A stretch of 64,000 nt of DNA from Proteromonas lacertae (lineage: Eukaryota; Sar; Bigyra; Opalinata; Proteromonadidae): assembly GCA_002245135.1 (NCBI GenBank), contig NGBS01000583.1, positions 186,001 to 250,000 of the forward strand, written 5' to 3'. A model generated the notes under the pieces. That model was given only the letters and a program-made list of their open reading frames with translations. It was not told the DNA's origin and did not search any database. This document shows, piece after piece, positions 12,601 to 25,201 of the stretch (position 1 is the stretch's first letter; every line of letters starts with the position of its first letter). The position numbers and the translations under genes are program-made.

Positions 12601-15487
12601 TCACAATATCCACCTGATTTTTCAGCACATTCTAATCTTGATTCATAACATTTATCATCTATTGGACAATAGAATAATGTGCTATTATCACACTCTCTTT
12701 CATGAACACTGAAACTTAGTGGTTTATTATCTATTAATATATCATCAATATAAACATATAAAAATCCAGAATCAGCCCAGTAAGAGAAGAATGATGCTTT
12801 GTATATGGATGGATCTTCTGTTGAATAGAATCTTAATGGAATATTGTAAGGTGAATCATATTCAACTCTTGTATAAGTAACATAACCTTTGAAGTTGGGA
12901 AATACATCACCATAATCAATAGTATTATTAAATTCATCTCTTACTATATAAAAAAGAATATATGAAAAATTAATAAAAATATACTCAATATATCAAATGA
13001 TATCTCATTATTAATAATAAAATTAGTATTTCCACTGACAATATCACTATATTCACCACTAGCAATACTTGAATAAAAAGAAACAGTATGTTGCAAAACA
13101 TTCACACCATCATAATACAACAATATAGTCCAATACGATGTCTTCTGTATTTCATTAGTAATGTTGATATTGAAAGTACCACCACCATATAAAGATGGAA
13201 TAAGTGTAAAATTGTAGAATATATCTGAATTATTTAATGTTGCAGTAATAATATCTTCAGCTTCATTTCTAATATTTCCATATTTGTCAAAGGAGTTGAA
13301 TCTGATAGAACATGGAGTATTTACTAATTGACAATCAGTACCAGAATAAGCGAATTTCGTTGGATCAATTGCACCATAGGAGAAATATACAATATTGGAA
13401 GTAAGCGGAATTGGTTCGGATTTATATCTGATTGACACTGTATATTGTCCTATTACACAATAGAATTAAAGATGAATAATAATTAATAAAAAAATATGAA
13501 AAAAGATATATTTTGTAAAATCATCATCCATTCTATCATATGCTACAAATAAGTTACATTCACTTTCTGTTATATTATCAACAGGTACTTGATATCCTTG
13601 AGTATTAGGAGATGTAAATGAAACAACCAATGAACTAGGATCTGGACAATTATAATGGTTATGATATTTATCATAAAACGAAATGGAAAATTTTGACATT
13701 ATATTTGCATGAACACCTTTTGAACCACAATATTTTAAACTTCCATCACAATCTATATCAGTGATGGTAGTAAACTTAATATCATAATGAACAGAGTATA
13801 ATATTATATCCTTATTTACAAGTGGAGCTTTTACTCTAAATACTAATGTATATATACCTTCTACTGTAGTTCCAAATGAATATATTATTACACCAGTATC
13901 AAAGGCTATTGCTATAGTTCCTTGAGTTGCCTGTGATCTAAATGATACAGTGAAATAACTTTTATCTCTTTCATATGTTTCTGGTGTATAAGTAATTGGA
14001 TTGCTAAATGCATCTAATGGTATGATTCTTACAGTAAATGCTGTAGTATCACTACCACTTGGATCTGGTAAAGTATATTTGTCATAAATATCATCTTTTA
14101 TCAATCCAGAGTTTAATTCACCAGGATTCATAGCAAGTGAAAAACTACCATTGTATTGAATACCATTGTATATATCATCATATTTCCAATTAAGCATCAT
14201 AGTTCCAGCTTTCTTAGAGTATATATTCACTTTGATTGTTGTTTTATTAGTTTCAATGTCATTTATATAAATATAACTAGCTGTACAACTACCATCATCA
14301 ATTATGCATTCAATACTAGTAAAAGCAGTTGAATTACAACTCATTAAATTCCCATACATATCACTACATATTATATTAACAGTTTGATCACTTTCACTTG
14401 CAACAAGTTGTTTATTTTGTGGTTCAAATATTGTTTTAGATGGTGCATATACACCTATAATTGTTTTGACTGCTATTGGATTTGTAAAAGTGTGTGTAAA
14501 ACCACTGTATTGATATTTAACTTGATATATATATTCATATGGAGCTGTAGTACCTGAAAATCTTATATCAAATTCAAGTTTTGGATATTTTATCAAATAA
14601 TCGACTTGAGTTGAAGATAATTCAGAAAGAGATGTTCTATTACATAATAAATAAATAAAATTATACACTATAAAATCATTATTATTGAAATATTCAAATC
14701 CAAAGTCACATGAAATATGAGATACACTAAGAGGAATTTTATCAACTGATGTTTCACTAACAAATATTTCAATCTTACAAGTATCAAATTTCTCTGTGAA
14801 TAATATTGGATAATTGTTAGAATTAACAATTTTACTTAAATATGTTAATTCTAATTTCACTTCATCTTTTTCATAGGAATCTAATATGAAATCAACTACA
14901 AAATTATCATTTGATTGTCGAGAACAATGCGCATCAGTTATTTCCACATCTTCAATAATTAAACCAACTTCATCAATCTTGAAATCATGATCCATTATGT
15001 TTATTACATAGAATGAGATTTGATTTGAATGATGGTTTATAAAATATGAAGCAAGTAAGACAAATTCTAATGGTTTTGTTCTATTTGATAATTATATATA
15101 TATACAATAGATATACGGAGATGGTGGTTCTGTAGTTGGTGGAGGTGGTGGTTTTGTTGATGGAAGAGGTGTTGTTGGTGGAGTTGTTGTTGGAGTTTGT
15201 GTAGTAGGTGCTTGAGTTGTTGGAGTTTGAGTAGTAGGTGCTTGAGTTGTTGGAATAGAAGTTGGAGTAGGTGAAGCTGTGGTTGGGCTAGGAGGAAAAG
15301 TAGAAGGAGTAGTAGGTGTTGGTTTAAATGTAGGTGAAACAGGAATGGTAGGAGGGGAGGTTGGAGGACTTGTTGCTGTTAGATCTTTTTCTATATCTTT
15401 AACTTCATAATGTCTATTATCAGGGACTGTATTAGGAAGTTCCGATGAAACTAACACCAAAAAGAGTAAATACGAGAAGATAAACAT
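7864..15487 (-). CDS. Giant type I membrane protein: Thr/Pro stalk, filamin-like region, several dozen Cys-rich repeats
   Basis: One gene on the minus strand. Order from the N-terminus: signal peptide (MFIFSYLLFLVLVSS, 15487-15440); a Thr/Pro-rich mucin-like stalk (15380-15120); an extracellular region of Ig-like, filamin-type beta repeats (about 15.0-12.7 kb); a long array (12.65-8.75 kb) of ~33-residue units with four cysteines, pattern CP-x-P-x-C-x2-G-x-CV-x5-C; a membrane-proximal domain; a TM helix (around 8260-8180) and a ~115-residue cytoplasmic tail. Introns: 15081-15116, an AT-type intron near 13438-13511, 12944-12984, another AT-type at 11013-11077, 9626-9675, 9315-9355. The reading 12.65-12.94 kb lacks an ATG but is open and in frame. 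One-base excesses near 12482, 11623, 11603, 9050 and 8973 interrupt the repeat pattern. Likely a surface adhesin or matrix receptor (inferred). Confidence 0.8.
11013..11077 (-). other. Probable AT-AC (U12-type) intron
   Basis: Within the Cys-rich array the frame runs into a poly-T tract and stops, and no GT...AG pair can bridge it. Removing 65 nt that begin ATATCTTTTT and end CTTTTTAC in sense rejoins the frame as CPLEYPVLCNDLTCVE, which restores exactly the repeat pattern of neighbouring units. ATATC(C)TTT is the 5' splice signal of U12-dependent introns and AC their alternative 3' end. Confidence 0.6.
13438..13511 (-). other. Second AT-type intron (AT-AC or AT-AG)
   Basis: The frame ends after MDDDFTK and resumes at VSIRYKSEPI; no GT site lies close upstream. 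The sense sequence at the break contains ATATCTTTTTTC, the same start as the intron at 11013-11077. Removing 72 nt (either ATATAT...ATATAC or ATATC...ACAG, which differ by 2 nt) keeps the frame and gives a filamin-like strand alignment (VAYDRMDDDFTKVSIRYKSE) of the normal length. Confidence 0.45.
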
Positions 15488-15631
15488 TTTTAAAAATTAT
15501 ATTAAAAAAATAAGTCGTTTTAAATCTTCATATCTATTTTGAAAAACACACTTTAAAATATGTAAATAAAAATAATTAGTATGCTAAAGATATTTATAGT
15601 GTTAATTAATTAGAAAAAAGGAATGAATGAT

Positions 15632-17158
15632 TTATAAAAGAGTACAAAAATGACAAGTAAACGAATTTTTGTTTTCTTTTTCAGCAGCTTTGATAGCTGT
15701 GTTATTCAAATCATCAATTGAGCCATTACTACTGCTGCCTGACCATTGTTCATCACCTAGCAAATATTTATACTCATCTTTCACAACTTTCCTAATTTTT
15801 GGGTCTTGTTGATAAAAATGATGCATTTCCACTCTCATTTTATCTATACTTCTAGCTGCCATATATGGTTTGTTTGGAACAGTACCTTGATCCATAGATC
15901 CTTTTCGGGTTGATGGGAGGAAGTTTCAAATATCTACAAATTGAATTACAATGATGTGTCTGTAAGAATCTATCTATACCATGTTTGCCTAAATTACCCT
16001 TTCCGAATATATGCTCATCTAAAGTATGTATCTATAATAATACAATATAAACAATATAACTATACTTGTGGGTCTGTATAAATATCACTAACACCTTGAA
16101 TATCAACTACAATTAACTGTTTGTCTGATGCTTCATAAGTAAAATGACTAAATGCTTGTGGGGTGTTTCTATCAGCTTCACTAACATAACCGCAATTATT
16201 ATTGTGTTTCTGATAGGATCCGCTTAAATAAGGTTCAACATTACACAACGGTTGACCAGGTCTGTCTACTAACTGTAATACCCAAGCATCATTGAATGTA
16301 ACTAATCTAGGTGGATTATATTTATTGAATTTCTCAGCATAAACTCGACAAACTATTTGCATTTCTACATCTTTGAAATAAGTGTCTGGATCTTCATATG
16401 GATCTATTGCTAGTTTAGCTACATATGTTAGCTGTGTAGAAGATGAGTGAGAAAGTGATTTCTGTGTAGATTCAGATTCGTTCGAATTTGTGTTGTTACT
16501 ATTAATAATATTATTTGATTCTGACTCACTGGATTGTGGTGATTTTATTTTAATCTGCGTTTTATTTCTTTCATCAAATTCCATTAGATGGTGAACTACT
16601 CTCAAGCCTCCTCTAGAGAATGGTGATTTGTCCATCTTAATCTTTACAGGATATTGTATCCATTTCTTAGTACCATCTGGATATATCTCAAATACATGCT
16701 TTATAGCTGATTCTTCTTGAATTGGTCCAAAATCTGGTGGTGGAGATGGAATAACAATTAAATCAGGTCCTTGAGGGTCTATTAGTTATAAATATACAAA
16801 TAAAATACCTTTACCACCTTTCGATAGTATAGGATTGCTTTTATCTATTCTTCTAGTATGAGTACCTGTCATTTCATCAACAATTTGTGCCATACGATCC
16901 TAAATGTAACTCACAAATATATACTCTATATTCAGTTCTTGTTATAAAACCCATATCCAATAGATCTTTTAAATTCTGGAGCTTACTCCACTTCTCTTGA
17001 TCTTTAGTAGTGGATGTAGTTGATCTTCTTCTAGTTCTTATTCGTGAAGGAGCCACGGTTGAAAAACGATCTGTTGTGTTGGTAACTTCATTAACTGAAC
17101 TGGTTTCAGTGATAGCTGTGAGCCCCCCGAATTTTAGAGGTACAGTCATATCAGACAT
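15632..17158 (-). CDS. Alpha-kinase with C-terminal CaaX-like box
   Basis: Start ATG 17156-17158; introns 16900-16924, 16779-16808 and 16032-16065. After a Ser/Thr/Arg-rich N-terminus comes an alpha-kinase (MHCK/eEF2K/TRPM7 type) domain: YVAKLAID (ATP-binding lysine strand), VEPYLSGSY, VDIQGV (the DxQG catalytic motif), TDPQIHT, FGKGNLG (glycine loop) and THHCNSIC (zinc-binding His/Cys cluster). All catalytic hallmarks are present, so it should be an active Ser/Thr kinase. The last exon, after a one-base frame displacement near 15,900, ends in CTLL, a CaaX-type box whose final Leu favours geranylgeranylation; membrane anchoring is therefore inferred, conditional on that frame. A serine-rich linker precedes the kinase domain. 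Divergent from the channel gene. Confidence 0.85.
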
Positions 17159-17779
17159 TTATCATATAAGCTCAAAAAATCTTGATGTGAAAAATATGTC
17201 GGTTTTATTATAAAAAATTTGAATCAAAGAATTTTCAACTGAAGTGGAGTGTAGTTTACTTTAAAAACAACTCAAAGTAATTCAATTGAATATTTTGAAA
17301 ATACTAATAGCATAATAATAATTATAAAAATAAAAACGATATTAATCTACTAATTTTACTTATTTCACGCTAATTGTTCATTCTCTTACCAAATTATTAC
17401 CTTCATTAAACTTATTCATCAACTAATATTATTGCTACAAGCGGTTTAATATCCTTGAAACTTAAATCTATCTTCACTTCACTTAAAAAAATATATATGT
17501 TAATCCACACAAAATTACAATATGTTTAAACAAATATTGCCAAAAACCTTGATGATGTTCATTATAATCCTAAGTAACTTCTCATACTACAACCTCTAAA
17601 TATACAATCACAAAATACCAATCCTCACATCGATAGTTTCTACATATAACTTAATTTGTCATAGAATAATCTAAAGAAAAAGTTTGAGTTAAAAATGCTT
17701 GATACAGGTTTGAGTGTAATTTGATTTAATTCGTTATATAATTTTTATATGCTTTAATAAAAAAACAATCGAATAGAAC
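17159..17779. promoter_or_regulatory. AT-rich intergenic region between divergent genes
   Basis: About 620 bp without a convincing gene, lying between the alpha-kinase and the channel start codons. It contains TCGGTTTTATTATAAAA just upstream of the kinase and TTCGTTATATAATT about 45 bp upstream of the channel, similar to boxes near other starts. Otherwise simple AT-rich sequence; nothing else seen. Confidence 0.4.
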
Positions 17780-20700
17780 ATGCCCAATAAAATCAAAATA
17801 GATATTGAAGATATTATAGCTATTATTACGTTTTTTGTAGATGCTTACATCATATTTTTTGTCCCTTACAGAATGTTAGCGTTTGCAATGGATGATGAAT
17901 TAGATAGCATGTATATAGAACTAACCATATTAGATTGGCTTACTGTAACAGTATATATTTCCTTAAAATTATACTTTGCATAGGCTGTGCTAGTTTGTTT
18001 CATACTAAAATGTTATGTGCATAAGCATAAAGCAGAAAAGGACTGAAGCTTACCTTCGTTCTGGAGCTGTAACAGAAATCCCTGTTATAAAGGATTCCTA
18101 TCCTAAGATATCGTTAATTATAGATCTTATAACAATATTACCTATAGCTCCAGTAACATTTGCATTGAAATACAAATATGCAACCTATTTTTACTTACTG
18201 TGGCTCCTTTACCTATACAACATACCTTATTTAATTAAAGGGACTTTCTTCAACCCTCGAAAAAGCATCAAATTATAAAGAACGTTGATGCATTAAGATT
18301 AGTGTGGTTATTCCTTTTATACTGTGTTCTATTACACTTTTTCGCGTCAGTATATCTTGGTATAGCAATTGTGCATATTAAAAATGGAGAACATGAAAAT
18401 TGGGTTGAATATCAAGGATTTGGAGTTGCTGGAAAATATGATACTCATCAGTTTTTAGAATCAGTACATTACGCTTATGCCAGAGCCTTATATTACACTG
18501 TAATTACTATGATTACTACTGGTTTTGGTGATATAGCATCAGTTAGTGTTGAAGAAACTGTATGTACAATATTTATGATGTATATTGGTTTCTTGGTTGT
18601 GATTACCATTGTATCAACTATATCCACTATGGTGGCTTCCTTGTCAGCTAGAAGAAACGATCATATGAAGGAAATGGATCAGTTAAATGAATATATGAAA
18701 TATCGTCATTTAGGTGTTGAATTACAATCGAAAATTAGACATTTCTATGAGTATATGTATCAACAAACACTTGGTGTAGATGAAGATAAATTTATTGAAC
18801 AGTTACCATTAGCTTTACAAACACAAGTAGTTGGTGCAACTGGTGGAAATTTATTAAAAGATATTACTTTCTTCAAAGATAAAGATGCAGCTTTTTTAAA
18901 CTGTTTAATTGAAAATTTACAACAAGAATTCTATAGTCCAGGTGATACAATATTGAAAGTTGGTGAAGTTACAACAGATATAACCTTCTTAATTAGAGGA
19001 GAAGCTGAAGAATATAAGAATTCTCAATTACAAAGGATTATTACAACAGCAACAGCATTCTATCAATATGCTCCTTTTATGGATCAAGCTACATCCATTG
19101 AATTAATGTTGCTAGCTCGTAGTTACTGTAATGTCTCAAGATTATCAAGATCAGGATATGATAAAGCTGCATTAACTGTTGGTTTAAGTGTAGAAGAGAA
19201 AGCCAAGATTGTAGCTGATGCTGTAAAGTTTAAAGATACTCAAAAGCGTCTAAATAAATTACTTGGTGAAGGAGATAGTTTGAAGATTGGACAAATATAT
19301 AAAGGTTGGAAAAAGATATTTTTAATCAACTCTTCATTCAGAAGTTTTAACAGTATTATTGGATTCTTTGGTTCTGTTTATTATATATTAGCTGTACCAA
19401 TTCAATTCGCCTATTTCTACAGTGATTGGAATCAAAGGAATTATATAGCATTGACTGTTGTCAACTACATAGTTGATGTATTTTTCATAGTTGATTGGAT
19501 ATTAAGAATGTTTATGTATTCTTACAATGATAGTGGTGTTGCTATTTGTGATAGAAAGAAAATCTTTAGTCATTATTATCATAATGATCATATATATTTG
19601 GATGTAATTTCCTGTGTTCCATTTGATGTGTTTTTCTTCGCATGGGATTATAGAATTGTGTCAGTGATCAGATTTATTAAATTATGTAGATGTGTAACAT
19701 TGCCATATTATACAAATGCGCTTTTAGAATTCTTAAGAAAGTTTAAAATTGATATTACATCAACAATGGAAGATTTCATTATATGGATGTCTGTTGTGTT
19801 TTTAGAAGCTCATTATGTTGGTTGTGGATGGTTATTTTTCGGTCATTATGAATTAAACAGTTTCAACTTCAATAAAACACTATCAGATGATTGGTTCTCG
19901 AATGATGAAAAGAATCCTAACTTATTTATTGATCATAGTCTTTGGGGTGGTTTTGCTGGTTATATAAGAGCAATTTACTGGGCTATGGTTGCTGTAACAA
20001 CTATTGGTTATGGTGATATTGTACCAATCAGTATTCCTGAAACATTATATTCAACATTCGCTGTATTAATAGGTGGATTAATGTATCCAGCTATTGTCGG
20101 TGGTGTGTCAAGTGTTATAGGTCAATTTGGACAAACTACAAAGACATTTAAACATAAGATTGCTGTTACTCGACGTTATACAGTTCATAAGAAGTTAGAT
20201 AAGAATTTACAGGATAGAATATTGAGATATTACGATTATATTTGGAGTAGACAACATGGTGTGGATGAATTATCAATTCTATTGAAATTACCAAAACCAT
20301 TTAGAATAAAGATTCAAGATTCTATTAATGGTAAAGCATTCAACACTATTTCATTCTTCAAAGCTGATGCTTGTGAAAGACAATTATTAGAAGAATTTTT
20401 TGCTGTACTTATACCTGTAACTTATTTACCAAACGATATAATTATCGATTTATTTGAAATTGGTAAAGGTTTTTTCTATATCACAAGAGGTACAGTAAAA
20501 GTAGAAGTAAATAAAGAAGAAATCCCAGAGAATGATGCAACATCTCCAAATAAAAGAAGAAAATCAAGATTATCAATACAACCATTTTTAGATTCAACAA
20601 CAAGATTTAGAACAGATTCAAACGGTGCACATCAAAGTCAAATGAGAAAGAGAGTATCATCACGTGATGAATTAGCAACATCTGTTCCACCAAGACCATC

Positions 20701-23700
20701 ATTAACTGTCAATGTTGATGCTTCAACTACTCTCGCTATTAGCAACAGTACTAATCCACTTCCATCTCCCTCTCATACATCAACTATCGTTACACCATCT
20801 TTAGGTAATTTAGCTGATAGAAATACAGCCACACCTACTATAACTAATGTTTTAACACCCAATAGTGTATCTGCAAGTGTAATAGCAGCAACTGCTCCTT
20901 CTAAACTTGGTGGTAATGATGGAATTGTATCACCATCAGTAGCAATGGCTCCAGCATTAAAGCCATTTACACCATCTGTTTATCCAACAAAGAGAAATAC
21001 AATGATGAATGCTACAGCTATAATAGATTCAAGAAAACTATCTAAAGCATTGAGAGATGGTCCAGCTGCTCCACCACAAATCAATATTCAAGATGTGGAG
21101 TTTATAGTTAGAGATTTCTTAACAGCTGGTCAATATTTTGGTGCAAACTCTTTCACTCGGTTTAATTCAAGACAAAGAGTATCTGCTATATCTTATTGTG
21201 ATTGTTATTTATTACCAACAGATGATACAATTGATATAGTGAAGAAATCACAAGATACAGAAACATTCTTAGAGATTATTAAAGATTTGGAAGTATCAGC
21301 TGCAAGAATAGATAAAAATATTCGACATAATTTATCAAAGTATGAAAAAGTGAAAAATGCTATGGATAGTGAAGCTAAAGTAACAAATAAAGAATTGTCA
21401 GTTAAACACTTATTCCATCCTGAATCATTACTTCGAAGAATATGGGATACAATTTGTTTACTAATTGTCATATTTAATATTTTTATTATACCATATCAAA
21501 TTACATTATCAGCATCAGGTTACAGTGAGTTTATAGCTGAATGGATTACAGATGTTTTTATGATTGTTAATTTAATATTCAATTACAATTATTTCGCATT
21601 TCGAGAAGAAGGTGATATTGTATCAGATCATAAACTGATCAGGAAACATGCAATTAAAACAGCTTCATTTTGGGTTAATTTGCTTGCAGCAATCCCATTT
21701 GATATATTTGTGTATAGCCTATACATATTCAGGCATTGAAGACACATCAATGCAGTATACTATATTAGCATGTTTAAGAATACTGAAATTGTTAAGATAT
21801 TATGATTATGGATATTATTTCTCGCAATTAAGACATATTGCTGAACAATTTACATGGTTTCCTGAAAATATTCCCTAAAGTTGTTCCAATTGTTACTTTC
21901 TGTATTGATGTTGGGTCATTTATTTTGTAGTATATTATTAGCTTTAGGTAGATATGGTAATAATTGGGATTATCAAATGAAATTATGTGATGTATATGAT
22001 CGTAATGATCCTCCCATTCCTGATTTGCATAATATGAATAATTATAGTTATTGTATGTATCATGATACATGGTTACAGTCACAAATACAAAATGATCAAA
22101 TACCAACAGATGGTGGTAGTGGTTCTGTACAATATTTACGTTCACTTTATTGGTCAACTACTACTTTATTAGCAGCAGTTATTGGTGATATGATTCCTGT
22201 TACAGATACTGAGACATTAGTTACATTATTGATCCTATTGATAGGTGTCGCTGTTAGTGGTGCAATTATTGGTGATGTAGCAAATATTGCTGCTGATTTA
22301 GGTACAGAAAGTGGTGCTATGAGATCTAAACAGGATGATTTAGAGAAATATTTAATGGCTTTAGGTATAAATAATGAAATTAAGACGAAGGCTATGGAGT
22401 ATTTTGATTATGTGTGGGATAGTAGTGCAGGTTTTGATGAGAAAGAAATCTTAGCCTGATTTACCTGAAACTTTAAGATTAGAAGTTAACTCATTGCAAC
22501 AGAATTATATCAGTGAATGTACTATATTTATGCAATTACCAGCTCCAGCAATTAAAGAATTGTCTAGTAAATTACAATCTACTATTTTCTGCCCAGATGA
22601 TTATATCTACAAGCAAGGTAAAACTTGTAACAGTTTATACTTTATAAAGAAAGGTGAAGTTAAATTATTAGATGGTGATATTGAACTAGCATCCAAATCT
22701 GAGAATGATATATTTGGTGAGAATGCTGTATTTTATGATTTAAGAGCAAGAGAAACAGCTCAAAGTATTAGTTACAGTGAATTATTCTATATTACTCGTC
22801 AAGATTTAGATAAAGTGTTTAAGAAATTCCCTGATCAAGTGGATGAATTATTGGATTTATTAGCTGATTTACCATCCTTTGATGATTATGAAGAAGCTAA
22901 AGCTGTAGGTAAGAAGAAGAATAATAACTTAACAACTGCAAAATCAATGCATAAAATGGATTTACCAACTAGAATACAAGATATGTTTAAACCACATAGT
23001 AAATTCTTACAAATATGGTATATGATTGGATTTTTCTTTATTATTTATTATGTTTTCACAATACCATTCTTAATTTCATTTTATACAGAAAAAGAATTAA
23101 AGAATTTCTCATTAATCTTCCCAGTTGTGTTTTTAGATGTATTTGCCTATTTCTATTGGTTTGTGGATATATATTTGAAGTATAAATATATTACATTCAA
23201 ACATCATGGTGCTATTATATCCAATAAGAAAGAAATCGCTGATCATTATAAGAAAAGTGATTTTTATGGTGATGTAATATCTGTTTTCCCATTAGAATTA
23301 TTCTCACTCATAGATATTAGATTATATCCATTCTTTAGATTGTTACATATGCAGAAATTACAAACAGTTACTAGTTATTTAGATGAAGCTTCATATATAT
23401 TAGTTAATGCATTCCCAAATATACTAAACAACGCTTTGCTGAGATTACTTCGTATATTCCCTATCTTAATAACAGTTAATCATATATTTGGATGTTTATT
23501 CTTCTTTGGTCATAGATTTGTTGTACCAAATGCCAAATTAACTTGGGCTATTAGAATTGGTTTATCTACTTATGATCCAATCAATAATACACATAATGTA
23601 ATGAATGATGATGTTTCACCATGGTTATGTTATATTAAGAGTATTTACTATGTAATACAAATCCTAACATCAGTTGGTTTTGGTGATATTAGACCTTATA

Positions 23701-25064
23701 CGAATATTGGTGTTGTTTATAACATTATATTAGCATACATCGCTGCTTGTGAGATGGCTGCCTTTATTGGTATGATTAGTGCTTTCTTAGAAGAAATTGA
23801 TAGAAATGGAATTGCAAAGTTCCAAGATGATAATGATACTATTAAGATATATATGCGTAATAGACAATTCCCTGATATGTTACAGAAGAGTATTAGTTAT
23901 TATTATGAACAGAAATTTGAGAATCAAAATAGTTGTGTAGAACCACAATGTGTTCAAGAATTACCTGAATTATTACAGTGTAAAATATCATATCACAGAC
24001 TTCGAGCAAGAATGGAATCTATTAAAGTATTCCATAATCTAGATAATGATGCTTTGGTTTATATATCACGTTTATTCTTATTATATTATTGTCGTAAAGA
24101 TGATTGTTTATACCAAAAGAATGATATTGGTAATGAAATTTATTTCTTAACAAAAGGACAAGTTGAATTGACTGGTGGTGAAGATAAGAAGAGTAAAACA
24201 AAAGTCATTTCTCCAGGTGAATACTTTGGTGATGATATATTGCGAGATGTAAAAGGTAAAAGAGTTTACAATGCATGGACAGTAACAGAATGTGAATTAT
24301 TAACAATTACAAAACAACAAATCCTAAAAGTATCTGAAGAATTCCCAGAAGTTACAACCTCTCCATTATTCAGACAATTAAGATCATCTAAAGTTAGATC
24401 ACATCCAATATCATCATCAATGCATAGAAATTCAAATAGTACAGATGAATCAAAGACTATTGTATTACCTGATTTAATCGCTGAAGATTCTCCATTTAAA
24501 TGTTTCACCAGTAATAGAGCTCAAATGTTACAAGAAAGAGGATCTTCTGAACAATCTCCAATTCCTGAAGTGCCTAATTCATCTATGCCAACTCCATTAG
24601 TTGATACTGGAGAAGAAGATCATACATTAGCAATCCATAAACCACCCAGTGAAAAGAGTAATAGAACTGTTAAGACTGTTGATTATCTTGATCCAGTGAA
24701 AGATGATGAAGAAGATGATGATGATGAAGGTGTTGAAAATAAAGTGAAAACTCCTCAAGTTATTGATGAATCAGTTGATAAGAATATTATTGAAGAATTG
24801 AAGACAGGAAGTAGTGATAAAGAGAAAAAAGAAAAAGTAGAAGAACCAACAAAAGTGGAGGAAATAGAACAAACTAAAGTTGAAGAACAACCAGCACCAG
24901 TAGAACCTGTTGAAGAGCCAACCAAAGTAGAACCAGTAGTAGTAGAAGAAACGAAAGTAGAACCAATGGAAGAAGAGAAAAAAGAAGAAAATGATGTGAA
25001 AGTGGAAAATATTGATGATGGAGAATTGAAAGATGATAATCAAGATGAAGAGAAAAAAGAATAA
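17780..25064 (+). CDS. CNGK-type channel: four channel repeats with four cyclic-nucleotide-binding domains in one chain
   Basis: Four homologous units, each S1-S6, C-linker and cNBD. Pores: repeat 1 TTGFGD (~18530), repeat 2 TTIGYGD (~20010), repeat 3 LLAAVIGD (~22170), repeat 4 TSVGFGD (~23680). cNBDs: 1 (~18870-19170) lacks the FGE and Arg signature; 2 (~20360-21270) is split by a ~170-residue Ser/Thr/Pro-rich insertion; 3 (~22530-22830) keeps FGEN and RARETA; 4 (~24030-24350) has FGD and an Arg. The tail is acidic Lys/Glu/Val-rich. This is the layout of CNGK, the K+ channel of sea-urchin sperm, choanoflagellates and some fish. Intron 17951-17983. The frame is displaced near 18045, 18265-18290, 21735, 21877 and 22457; residues either side clearly belong together (e.g. 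EKEILA then DLPETLRLEV). Plasma or ciliary membrane location is inferred. Confidence 0.9.
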
Positions 25065-25201
25065 GTTAAAATAGTATTTTTGTATTTATATCTCAGTTTA
25101 TTTATATTTTTTTAATTTTGGGGTATATGAAAATTATCCAAAAATTTGGCTTGTGCCGTTTAATTCTCGAATTTTCTTTTTTGCTGTTTTATGATAATAA
25201 G

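Noticed and set aside
15120-15380. Minisatellite or CRISPR-like repeats in the TTG/GGT-rich stretch
   Set aside because: It encodes the Thr/Pro stalk of the surface protein in frame; repeats follow codons and have no spacers.
17951-22460. Alternative genetic code (stop codons read as sense)
   Set aside because: Reading through TAA/TAG/TGA in the same frame gives no conserved protein; the homologous sequence continues in another frame, and all three codons end genes elsewhere.
24771-25043. Phe-rich minus-strand ORF
   Set aside because: Antisense of the Lys/Glu-rich tail of the channel.
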